Notes: generated from the sequence alone by a model not told the origin. Counted from the stretch's first letter, positions 1 through 5,241 are shown. The stretch is 5,241 nt of DNA from Pirellulales bacterium (GCA_025924495.1 JAICIG010000503.1:1-5241); one strand, 5' to 3'. Numbers and translations: made by a program.

Positions 1-125
1 GCACGGCCAGCGACGGCGCCAATTCATTGGCTGAAATGGCTCCGGCAGGAAAGGAGCGTGGCTACGAATACATCGGCATCACCGACCACTCGCAGTCGTT
101 GAAGATCACCAATGGTCTTAGCGAG
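1..125 (+). pseudogene. polX: Truncated DNA polymerase X PHP-domain fragment (left end outside window)
   Basis: Reading from base 3, the frame gives TASDGANS, then a GYEYIGITDHSQSLKI stretch ending in TNGLSE. Together these are the first two conserved blocks of the C-terminal PHP (polymerase and histidinol phosphatase) domain of bacterial family X polymerases. The usual block is H-(S/T)-TASDGANS followed by ITDHS, whose Asp and His help form the metal site of the 3'-5' exonuclease. In intact PolX a further 150 or so residues follow, including ERL-type helices and the downstream metal-binding His residues. Here the resemblance ends abruptly at the Glu codon 123-125 and the following residues look unrelated. 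The beginning of the gene lies left of the window, so I cannot tell whether the polymerase domain is intact. No stop codon occurs at the break, and the frame continues into the next gene up to base 728. An automatic annotation might therefore call one chimeric CDS ending at 728. Identification from PHP motifs is firm; pseudogene status is inference. Confidence 0.7.
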
Positions 126-129
126 TCGG

Positions 130-163
130 GTCACGGTGACTTGTCAGACCAGAGTGGCCTGAC
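130..163. repeat. Cluster of two palindromes built on GTCA/TGAC
   Basis: GTCACgGTGAC (130-140) is a perfect 5+5 bp palindrome. Two bases later comes GTCAGACC-AGAGT-GGCCTGAC (143-163), an 8-bp stem with one mismatch and a 5-nt loop. The result is four alternately oriented GTCA/TGAC half-sites within 34 bp. They lie just past the end of the PolX homology and overlap a promoter-like sequence. This could be an operator for a dimeric regulator, a small hairpin, or the end of an inserted element. The sequence shows the symmetry; the role is inference. Confidence 0.4.
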
Positions 164-169
164 TAGACT
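141..169 (+). promoter_or_regulatory. Candidate sigma70-type promoter for the 267-1127 gene pair
   Basis: TTGTCA (141-146, five of six matches to TTGACA) is separated by exactly 17 bp from TAGACT (164-169, four of six matches to TATAAT). The predicted start of transcription would lie near base 176, leaving a leader of about 90 nt before the ATG at 267. It sits immediately after the broken polX fragment, where a new transcription unit would need its own promoter. The palindromes at 130-140 and 143-163 touch or overlap both boxes. A match of this quality can occur by chance, so confidence is low. Confidence 0.3.
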
Positions 170-266
170 GTGGCGCATCGAGCGTCCACCGGGAAGGGCG
201 CGGGGCATTCTGGGCTGTGAGAGCCACGCCGATCGCTCTGACCGTGGCTTCTTCTGCTTAATTGTC

Positions 267-728
267 ATGGATGAAATTGAGTTTCAGGCAAAGTCATTGA
301 CGCAGCTCTTGGGGAACCTCCCTCCGCAAGAACGCCTTCAGAAGCTGCACAAGTCGTTGCAGTGGTTGCTAGACGGCGGGCTCGATCCGTCGTCCGTACG
401 GACGATTGAACTTCGGGTTTGCGAGCAGCTCGGCTTGCCGATCACTGACCCGCTCGAACGGCTGCCGCACATTTTCGTGAACTGCGTTCAGCAGGGAACG
501 CAAGGGGTTAAGCTTGGGTTCATGAGCCGGACCGGGTCAGAAGAATTGGTTAAGGCTCAAGCCGAAACAATTAGAAAACGTCTGGAGCAGCGCGGCTGCG
601 AGGTCAGCGAAACAGTCTATGCACCGAATCCAAACGAACAGTTCTTCTGGTTTCGTGTCAAGGAGCGCGCGGGGCTGCCGACCATTCGGGAACTCTTGGA
701 GAGCTATGACGACGTGATATTGCGATAA
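267..728 (+). CDS. Unrecognised 153-residue cytoplasmic protein
   Basis: I do not recognise this family. The start chosen is the ATG at 267 (MDEIEFQAK), because the frame upstream of it is linker and PolX remnant rather than plausible N-terminus. There is no evident Shine-Dalgarno site before it. The protein has no signal peptide or membrane segment. Residues 5-35 look like amphipathic helix with many Leu, Gln and Lys. Residues 41-57 look like a second helix. Residues 90-110 are a charged helix (EELVKAQAETIRKRLEQRG) leading into a likely strand pair around 111-132 that contains QFFWFRVKE. A short helix (TIRELLESYDDV) closes the protein. The balanced composition and ordered amphipathic pattern argue that it is a real gene. 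It ends 30 bp before a receiver-domain gene on the same strand, which suggests co-transcription and perhaps a role with that phospho-signalling protein. Its GC content is lower than that of the genes to the right. The alternative is that it is the tail of a PolX chimera. Confidence 0.7.
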   Translation: MDEIEFQAKSLTQLLGNLPPQERLQKLHKSLQWLLDGGLDPSSVRTIELRVCEQLGLPITDPLERLPHIFVNCVQQGTQGVKLGFMSRTGSEELVKAQAETIRKRLEQRGCEVSETVYAPNPNEQFFWFRVKERAGLPTIRELLESYDDVILR

Positions 729-758
729 AAGGCCGGGGCGAGATAGGTATCGGGAACC

Positions 759-1127
759 GTGAACGTCCTTCGTGTCTTGATTGTTGAAGATCATCCTGCA
801 ACGGCTGAATTGCTTTGCAAGTGGGTGGAATCCGCCGGTCACCAGTTTCACCTGAGTCGCACAGGATTTCAGGCCCTGCAAGCCGCGCCGAAGTTCCAGC
901 CTCAGGTCGTTTTGCTGGACATCGGACTGCCCGATATGAATGGATGGGAGCTTGCCCAGGAGCTGCGACAATCTCCAGGCTTGAGCGATCCGAAGATTAT
1001 CGCAGTAACCGCATATCAAACGTCCGAGGATCGACGAAAGTCGCAAGAGGCTGGCATCAACTATCATCTAAGCAAGCCAGTAAGCAGAAATGAAATACTG
1101 TCCATGCTAACCCAGGCTTGTGAGTGA
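759..1127 (+). CDS. Single-domain response regulator (CheY-like receiver)
   Basis: This 122-residue protein is essentially one receiver (REC) domain with no output domain. The acidic pair E10-D11 follows strand 1 (LIVEDHP). The phospho-acceptor is D54 in VVLLDIGLPDMNG, the switch Thr is T84 (AVTAYQ), and the conserved Lys is K106 in the SKP motif. All residues needed for Mg2+ binding and phosphorylation are present. Like CheY, Spo0F or DivK, it should act in the cytoplasm as a phosphate relay or by binding a partner. The sequence also resembles the C-terminal receivers of hybrid histidine kinases, but no kinase is in the window. The GTG at 759 is the only sensible start: an in-frame TAG at 744-746 blocks extension, and starting later would remove strand 1. 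The ribosome site is weak (AGG about 11 nt upstream). It lies 30 bp after the 153-residue gene, probably in the same operon. The domain call is firm; the pathway is unknown. Confidence 0.94.
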   Translation: MNVLRVLIVEDHPATAELLCKWVESAGHQFHLSRTGFQALQAAPKFQPQVVLLDIGLPDMNGWELAQELRQSPGLSDPKIIAVTAYQTSEDRRKSQEAGINYHLSKPVSRNEILSMLTQACE

Positions 1128-1130
1128 CTT

Positions 1131-1187
1131 AACCGGTTGTTGAAGCAACGGACGCAACCAATGAGCCATGATGGCTCGCAACCGGTT
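1131..1187. repeat. Nested inverted repeat after the receiver gene; possible terminator or protein-binding site
   Basis: The outer arms are AACCGGTTG (1131-1139) and CAACCGGTT (1179-1187), a perfect 9-bp inverted repeat. Each arm contains the self-complementary octamer AACCGGTT, so the octamer is also directly repeated 49 bp apart. Inside lies a perfect 7+7 palindrome GAGCCATgATGGCTC (1163-1177), only one base from the right outer arm. A small GTTG-AAG-CAAC hairpin (1139-1149) fits in the remaining gap. The structure begins three nt after the receiver stop codon, in the spacer between convergent genes. That position suits a transcription end signal. However, there is no T-run on either strand, so a classical intrinsic terminator is not shown. 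Paired binding sites are the alternative. Confidence 0.45.
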
Positions 1188-1359
1188 CACATACCGTCTT
1201 TGGGGACCAATTACCGCACGCCGGTCGCGGCCTTGTTCGGAAGCCTTGGTAGGTCCTCGCTCTCCAACCGAAGCGCACCGCCGATCGCCAACAGTTCTCC
1301 GCTGACGGTCGATCGCCCTCCGCAGCACAGAACGAGTTAAACAGGTTGCAGCCGACCAT

Positions 1360-3768
1360 TCAGATCGTCTCGCGGTTTTGCACCTTAACTTCAAAGTTCG
1401 CGCCTTCCCAACGATCTGAGTCCTGCCAATGGAAGGTGAACTGCAAGGCGTCTCCCTGCCGCAGTTTCTTGCTCGGCAGATCGACGTAATATAACCCCAG
1501 GCCGCTGTCGACGGTCGGAAGGTCGTGAGACGTCTGCCATCCGTCGTCGCTCCAACGTACTTGGGCCGGAGCAAGAACCTCGATTCGCAGAACGTGGCCG
1601 GTCGTAATCGCCGCGCACTCCTGACCGAAGCGCCAGTAGGTGCGAGCGCATGCTTGGTCCTTGTTCAGGTAGCGTTCGGACGAGGATGCGGGGACGTCGA
1701 AGACTCGGCCCTCGTCGAGCGAACGACGCAGCTTAACGTACTCGGCATGCGCCCAGACCAGCGGCATGGCGGAACCCGACGGGCGACCAAAATACAACTG
1801 GCGTTCTGGAATATCGGCCACGTCCCAAACTTGCTCCGAGATCAGCCCGCTCTCATTCGCAAAGCCTTCCATCGACCGCAGCAGCTTTTCGGCTTCGTCT
1901 TTCCGGCCGGCCGCAAGTTCGTAGTGGGCGCGCTCGCCGGCGAGCAACGGCCAGATCCGCCCGATCCCGGCGCCATCGTACGGAGCGCCGTCTGCGTGCT
2001 CGCCGTACCCATCTTCGTTGTAGCGATGCCACGCGGCGCCGGAGGGGGTGTCCACTTTGAGCAACCGATCTATGACGCGAACAGTATTGACGATCCTCGG
2101 ATCGTCGGCCGCGCGCAATCCAAATCGCACGAGGGCCAAAGCGTCGGGACTGACAATCCCGGCGACCGGCAAGTGTCCGGCTCCGTTGCGATGGTTCTTG
2201 AGCTTCACAGAACCCGCGGCGGGCGTGCCCGCGCGGCGTTGATCGGGACGAGCGAAGCGAACGTAATAGCCGTCGACGCCCGCTTCACGGGCCAGCGCCG
2301 TGTCGGTCACATAGATCAGCGACTCAATCTCGGCGTTCCAGACGTCGGCCGTTTCGCGGAGGAACTCGGCGAGTTTCGGTTCGCCGTGCTTCTCGGCCGA
2401 AGTCGCCGCGCTAAGCAGCGCCGCGATTTCGACCGGCATCGTCGAAGCGAAATAACCCGCTTCTTCCTCCCATCGGTCCAGCGGCGTAAGCGGGCCGTTG
2501 CGCACCACGTAGCCGGCCGCCTTGCGAACCATCTCCCACAGCGTATCGGAGTCCCGGTCGTCCAAGGCGCCTTCGCGGTCGGCGAGATCGACGAGCAGAA
2601 TCACGAATGCCGTCTCATCGAGTTGGATGCCGTTCCAGTTCGGCCGTCCGTTGGAGAGCATGTTCTGCGGCCAGTGCCCGTCCGCCTCTTGGGCGGCGTG
2701 CAGATAAAACAGAATCCGACGCGCGTCGAGATGCCCTCGGACGGCCAGTAGACCGCCGACAGTTTGGATCATGTCGCGCGCCCAGACCAGGTGATATCCG
2801 CGGTCTTCATCGCCCTTGGAGCAGCCCCAAGGGGTCGCCAGGCTGGCGATGATGCCCCCGGGGAACGCCTTCGACTCGTGCGTCCGCATCACGGCGGCGC
2901 TGATCTGGTACATGTTCTGTCCTTGCCGCTGGGAGCCTTTGAGCGGCCGCAATTCTTGTTGCCACTGCTGCCACTTCTCGACATATAGTTCACAGGCCGA
3001 GTCGAAACCCTGCAGTAAGCTGGCTCGGGCGCGATGTCCGGCGTCGTACTCGTCGCGGCCGAAACCCAGGGCGAGCACGAACCGGCCCTGGCAGGCGGCC
3101 AAATCGACCTCGGCGGTCAGGATAACATCGCCCTGCTCAGCGCGGTCGTTCTGCCACTCCATGCGTTTGTGCCGCTCAAGATCCAAGCGGCCGTCCGAGG
3201 CGCCAAGCAACCCCGCCGAGCGCGCCGCCCAGGGCGCCGAGCAGGCTAGCGCCAGTGCATATCCACCCCGCGCCGCGAATAGCATCGGCGTGCCCTTGTA
3301 CTCGCCCAACCAACCTGTGTTGCCCGCACCCTGATTACCCAAATGGGGCTCGGCAAGCACATAGAGCGAGTAGTCGGAGATCCCGCCTTGCAAGGCGGTG
3401 AAGCGCGTTTGTTGTAACAGCGTCGAGCGGCGCGGATCGGCGAGCACGGTTTTCTCGATCTCGTAGCGGCCGTCTCGGGCTCGGTTTGCCAAGCGGAACG
3501 CGGGCACGCCTTCGGCCACGTAGCTGACCTTCGAATCGGCGTCGTGCAACTCGTCGGAAAAGAAGTCCTTGCGGTCGGTGACGATGAAGCCCATGCCGCG
3601 CAGGCAGGCGCTATCGATGAAGTGATAGAAGACTTCCGTCACAATGCCGTGACTGAGAGTGAACCAGACCTCGCTGTCGGCGCCAAGCGCGGTCCCGACG
3701 CCCGTTTTGGCGGCGGATGCCCAATGCGGGCGCGTTTTCGGCGAGGACGCCTGCTTCGATTGGTACAT
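1360..3768 (-). CDS. GH15 glucoamylase (glucan 1,4-alpha-glucosidase), non-secreted
   Basis: Full-length bacterial glucoamylase of glycoside hydrolase family 15, which releases beta-D-glucose from non-reducing ends of alpha-1,4-glucans. With the start at 3768 it has 802 residues. Residues about 14-270 form the N-terminal beta-sandwich domain typical of prokaryotic glucoamylases and glucodextranases. Residues about 285-685 are the (alpha/alpha)6 catalytic barrel, with WARDM at 329-333, LDETAF near 383, the general acid E434 in DRWEEEAGY, and the general base E645 in SGLISEQVWD. A C-terminal Trp-rich beta domain (about 705-797) is additional. No signal peptide is visible, so it probably acts inside the cell on glycogen or maltodextrin. 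I chose the ATG at 3768 because GGAG (3777-3780) lies 8 nt upstream and typical GH15 sequence starts soon after. An in-frame ATG at 3849 would add 27 residues (829 total) that do not look like the family. It follows the SDR gene on the same strand and is probably co-transcribed with it. Family and activity are confident; the start is less so. Confidence 0.95.
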   Translation of the reverse strand: MYQSKQASSPKTRPHWASAAKTGVGTALGADSEVWFTLSHGIVTEVFYHFIDSACLRGMGFIVTDRKDFFSDELHDADSKVSYVAEGVPAFRLANRARDGRYEIEKTVLADPRRSTLLQQTRFTALQGGISDYSLYVLAEPHLGNQGAGNTGWLGEYKGTPMLFAARGGYALALACSAPWAARSAGLLGASDGRLDLERHKRMEWQNDRAEQGDVILTAEVDLAACQGRFVLALGFGRDEYDAGHRARASLLQGFDSACELYVEKWQQWQQELRPLKGSQRQGQNMYQISAAVMRTHESKAFPGGIIASLATPWGCSKGDEDRGYHLVWARDMIQTVGGLLAVRGHLDARRILFYLHAAQEADGHWPQNMLSNGRPNWNGIQLDETAFVILLVDLADREGALDDRDSDTLWEMVRKAAGYVVRNGPLTPLDRWEEEAGYFASTMPVEIAALLSAATSAEKHGEPKLAEFLRETADVWNAEIESLIYVTDTALAREAGVDGYYVRFARPDQRRAGTPAAGSVKLKNHRNGAGHLPVAGIVSPDALALVRFGLRAADDPRIVNTVRVIDRLLKVDTPSGAAWHRYNEDGYGEHADGAPYDGAGIGRIWPLLAGERAHYELAAGRKDEAEKLLRSMEGFANESGLISEQVWDVADIPERQLYFGRPSGSAMPLVWAHAEYVKLRRSLDEGRVFDVPASSSERYLNKDQACARTYWRFGQECAAITTGHVLRIEVLAPAQVRWSDDGWQTSHDLPTVDSGLGLYYVDLPSKKLRQGDALQFTFHWQDSDRWEGANFEVKVQNRETI

Positions 3769-3776
3769 GTCGAGTG

Positions 3777-3780
3777 CTCC
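3777..3780 (-). promoter_or_regulatory. Ribosome binding site supporting the internal start of the glucoamylase gene
   Basis: On the minus strand GGAG is followed by 8 nt (CACTCGAC) and then the ATG at 3768-3766. This is the best Shine-Dalgarno match in the region and is why the start at 3768 is preferred over the upstream in-frame ATG at 3849. That upstream ATG has only an AAGG six nt before it. Confidence 0.55.
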
Positions 3781-3905
3781 GTCAGATTGCGCTGCATCAA
3801 TTTCAACGCGGTCGCTTGAGCCGCGGATGAAACGCCGATCGGGCGGCATAGGCTGCCTTGCTACGGGTTTCTAAGGCTGTCTGTCTTCCGTATTCGATCC
3901 ATATT

Positions 3906-4946
3906 TCATCGGCGGCGAGAATCGCTCATTTTTGGCGCGAGCCGTTGCATCCGGGCGACGCCGCCGATCGCGGCGCCGATGATGCTTAGCCCGGCCAGCA
4001 ACATCCAGGGCCGATGCATGACGGCCCAAAGTTGCAGACTGCGTTTGTGCGCCCGCCCGTCGAAGGCGCCGTGGGCCCCGCGGTCGCCGGGCAGCGGGGC
4101 CCAAAGATTGTTCGGCCGATTGGGGTCGGCCGGCTCGTTCGTCATTTGGCTGTCGTAGCCCGTCGCTGCCAGGTATTTGTCACCGAGGCCAGGCAGTACT
4201 TTATTGCCTTCGATGGCCACCACCGTCGACAGCCCGACATATACCTCGCGGCGGCGGGCGTGGGCCGCGAAATAGATTGCCTCGGCGGCCACTTCCGGCT
4301 CGTAGATCGGCGGCACGGGCTGGGGCTGGCGCGGCAATCGGCTTTTCACCCAGCCGAACTGCGGCGTGTTGAGCGCCGGCATCTGGACCATCGTCAGCCA
4401 GACATTGCTCTTGTCGTGCATCAGCTCGCAGCGCACCGATTCCGTGAAACCTTGGATCGCGTGCTTCGCCCCGCAATAGGCCGATTGTAAGGGAATGCCG
4501 CGATAGGCCAGCGCCGAGCCGACCTGCACGATCGTGCCGCGATCGCGCGGCAGCATTCGTTTGAGCGCCGCCATGGTGCCGTAGACGAAACCCAGATAGC
4601 TGACCTCGGTCACGCGGCGGAACTCTTCGGCGGTGATTTCCTTGAAAGGCGAGAAGACCGAGACCATCGCATCGTTGACCCAGACGTCGATTGGTCCGAA
4701 ATGCTCTTCGACCGCGTTGGCTGCGCGTTCGACGGCATCCGCGTCGGCCACGTCGGTTGGCAACACGATGGCTTTGCCGCCCGCCTGCTCGACTTCGCGC
4801 TTGGCCGCATCCAGCCCCTCTTCGCCGCGGGCCACCAGGCCGATTCTGGCGCGACGCTTGGCGAATTCTCGCACGGTGGCGCGACCGACGCCCGCCGAGG
4901 CGCCCGTAATGACGACGACTTGCGGGCGTCCATTATGTTGGGACAT
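3906..4946 (-). CDS. Short-chain dehydrogenase/reductase with C-terminal membrane anchor
   Basis: A 346-residue SDR-family oxidoreductase of the longer, roughly 330-350-residue subgroup, compared with about 250 for classical SDRs. The Rossmann nucleotide motif is TGASAGVG (14-21). R40 at the end of strand 2 (GLVAR) and R22 suggest preference for NADP(H). TD at 64-65 is the conserved adenine-contacting pair. Catalytic Ser144 (VGSALAYRG), Tyr157 and Lys161 (YCGAK) are intact. The usual NNAG motif reads NDAM (91-94), and the helix-4 Asn position appears to be Ser116 (EVSYLG). Residues 250-300 hold a conserved-looking block (LPGLGDKYLAATGYDSQ, then PNRPNNLWAPLPGDRGAHG) found in this subgroup. Residues 314-333 (WMLLAGLSIIGAAIGG and on) form a single hydrophobic helix followed by a basic tail, so the enzyme is probably tethered to the inner membrane. 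The start is the ATG at 4946; its ribosome site is weak. The glucoamylase gene follows 137 bp downstream (57 bp if that gene starts at 3849). The substrate cannot be predicted. Confidence 0.93.
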   Translation of the reverse strand: MSQHNGRPQVVVITGASAGVGRATVREFAKRRARIGLVARGEEGLDAAKREVEQAGGKAIVLPTDVADADAVERAANAVEEHFGPIDVWVNDAMVSVFSPFKEITAEEFRRVTEVSYLGFVYGTMAALKRMLPRDRGTIVQVGSALAYRGIPLQSAYCGAKHAIQGFTESVRCELMHDKSNVWLTMVQMPALNTPQFGWVKSRLPRQPQPVPPIYEPEVAAEAIYFAAHARRREVYVGLSTVVAIEGNKVLPGLGDKYLAATGYDSQMTNEPADPNRPNNLWAPLPGDRGAHGAFDGRAHKRSLQLWAVMHRPWMLLAGLSIIGAAIGGVARMQRLAPKMSDSRRR

Positions 4947-4972
4947 GAGTTGGGTTCTCTTTTCTATAGTAA

Positions 4973-4992
4973 GGCAGACTTCCTTGTCTGCT
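4973..4992. repeat. Hairpin GCAGAC-TTCCTT-GTCTGC in the SDR gene leader
   Basis: A perfect 6-bp inverted repeat (4974-4979 and 4986-4991) with a 6-nt loop, extended by a G-T pair. It lies about 28-45 bp upstream of the SDR start codon. On the minus strand it reads GCAGACAAGGAAGTCTGCC, which closely resembles the plus-strand copies at 5022 and 5059, so it is probably one unit of the same repeat family. A minus-strand TACTAT just downstream of it (toward the gene) could serve as a -10 box, but no good -35 box was found at the right distance. Confidence 0.5.
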
Positions 4993-5021
4993 CCCTGGTT
5001 TCCATCTCAGACAGACCGGAA

Positions 5022-5072
5022 CAGGAATGTCCCCCTTGGTGCGTTTGTTAGGGGCAGGCAGGAATGTCCGCC
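5022..5072 (+). repeat. Two direct copies of CAGGAATGTCC (intergenic repeat family)
   Basis: CAGGAATGTCC occurs at 5022-5032 and again at 5059-5069, an exact 11-bp match 37 bp apart. Each is followed by C-rich sequence (CC, then GCC in the second copy). With an approximate partner upstream (GGCAGG before the second copy) each forms an imperfect palindrome of the type GGCAG-GAATGTC-CGCC. The related inverted copy at 4973-4992 makes three units within 100 bp, all between two minus-strand genes. Short dispersed palindromes of this kind are common between planctomycete genes. I infer a dispersed intergenic repeat, function unknown. Confidence 0.5.
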
Positions 5073-5126
5073 GTCAAGCAGTCCGGATTTCAAAGCCGCC
5101 AACTGAGGTTTGACCGACAAAGCCGC

Positions 5127-5241
5127 TCATTTCCTGCTTCCCATCGCGGACAAGAGCTTGGTTTTCGTTCGGCCTTTTCCCGCGGTCAGTCGCCACAGCG
5201 CCCAGCCGCCCAGCGCCACTCCGGCGGCAATCAGCGCGACC
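5127..5241 (-). CDS. C-terminal end of a putative membrane protein (partial)
   Basis: Only the last 37 codons are in the window; the rest lies beyond the right edge. Read on the minus strand from 5240, the frame gives a hydrophobic helix (VALIAAGVALGGWALWRL) followed by a strongly basic tail (TAGKGRTKTK and on to GSRK) and a TGA stop at 5129-5127. A terminal helix with a positive tail fits a single-pass, tail-anchored inner-membrane protein or the last helix of a larger one. Its design resembles the anchor at the end of the neighbouring SDR. It ends 180 bp upstream of the SDR start on the same strand. In other bacteria, SDRs of this subgroup and GH15 genes are often near small membrane-associated stress proteins (for example DUF3618 or holin-like families). 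That parallel is a weak inference; I do not recognise the family. Confidence 0.55.
   Translation of the reverse strand, partial: VALIAAGVALGGWALWRLTAGKGRTKTKLLSAMGSRK

Noticed and set aside
537..1067. Minus-strand open frame of 176 codons
   Set aside because: It is antisense to the receiver gene, which has all its conserved residues, and to the end of the 153-residue gene. The product looks random.
1163..1187. Intrinsic terminator call for the hairpin after the receiver gene
   Set aside because: The stem is good but neither strand has a run of T after it, so it is listed only as a repeat with possible terminator function.
1137..1340. Small + strand open frame of 67 codons in the spacer
   Set aside because: It starts at TTG inside the inverted repeat, has no ribosome site, and the Ser/Pro/Arg-rich product has no recognisable features. 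A coding role cannot be supported.
1107..1574. Minus-strand open frame running through the convergent spacer
   Set aside because: It overlaps the end of the glucoamylase in another frame. Its Arg/Thr-rich composition is typical of out-of-frame high-GC sequence.
1525..2751. Long open frame of 408 codons on the + strand
   Set aside because: It lies wholly antisense to the glucoamylase, whose conserved catalytic motifs prove the minus-strand frame. The translated product is Arg-rich and shows no domain.
4014..4490. Plus-strand open frame of 158 codons
   Set aside because: It is antisense to the SDR gene, whose motifs are clear, and is a shadow of its codon pattern.
4973..5072. CRISPR array
   Set aside because: There are only two exact 11-bp copies plus one inverted relative, with no uniform spacers or cas genes. 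This fits a short palindromic intergenic repeat instead.
4633..5106. Plus-strand open frame of 157 codons reaching into the intergenic repeats
   Set aside because: Most of it is antisense to the SDR N-terminus, and the remainder runs through repeat sequence. The Ser/Ala/Arg-rich product has no domain.

Overview
The window suggests a high-GC Gram-negative environmental bacterium, most likely a planctomycete (Pirellulales-like). The basis is a PolX fragment, a non-secreted bacterial GH15 glucoamylase, a membrane-anchored SDR, weak or absent Shine-Dalgarno sites, and short CAGGAATGTCC palindromic repeats. The taxonomy is inference; no rRNA or marker gene is present.

Left block, 1 to about 1130, + strand, with visibly lower GC than the rest in sampled lines. 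It opens inside a bacterial DNA polymerase X PHP domain whose homology stops abruptly near base 125. About 140 bp follow that carry clustered TGAC/GTCA palindromes and a sigma70-like promoter candidate. Next come an unrecognised 153-residue protein (267-728) and, 30 bp later, a stand-alone CheY-like receiver protein with a GTG start (759-1127). These two look like one small transcription unit. The reading frame stays open from the PolX remnant into the 153-residue protein, so a chimeric reading frame is possible.

Convergent spacer, 1128-1359. It begins 3 nt after the receiver stop codon with a nested inverted repeat: two AACCGGTT palindromes flanking GAGCCATgATGGCTC. No convincing gene was found there.

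Right block, 1360-5241, all genes on the - strand and about 60-70% GC. In transcription order: the last 37 codons of a protein with a C-terminal membrane helix (cut by the window edge); a 180-bp spacer with three copies of a short palindromic repeat; a 346-residue SDR oxidoreductase with a C-terminal membrane anchor; and a GH15 glucoamylase (802 or 829 residues) with intact catalytic residues. SDR and glucoamylase are likely co-transcribed. The glucoamylase would release glucose from alpha-1,4-glucans such as glycogen or maltodextrins. The SDR substrate is unknown.

I do not see a clear new defence, mobile or RNA system. The items most worth follow-up are the truncated polX junction with its in-frame orphan gene, the TGAC palindrome cluster, the orphan-plus-receiver pair, and the repeat family upstream of the SDR gene.
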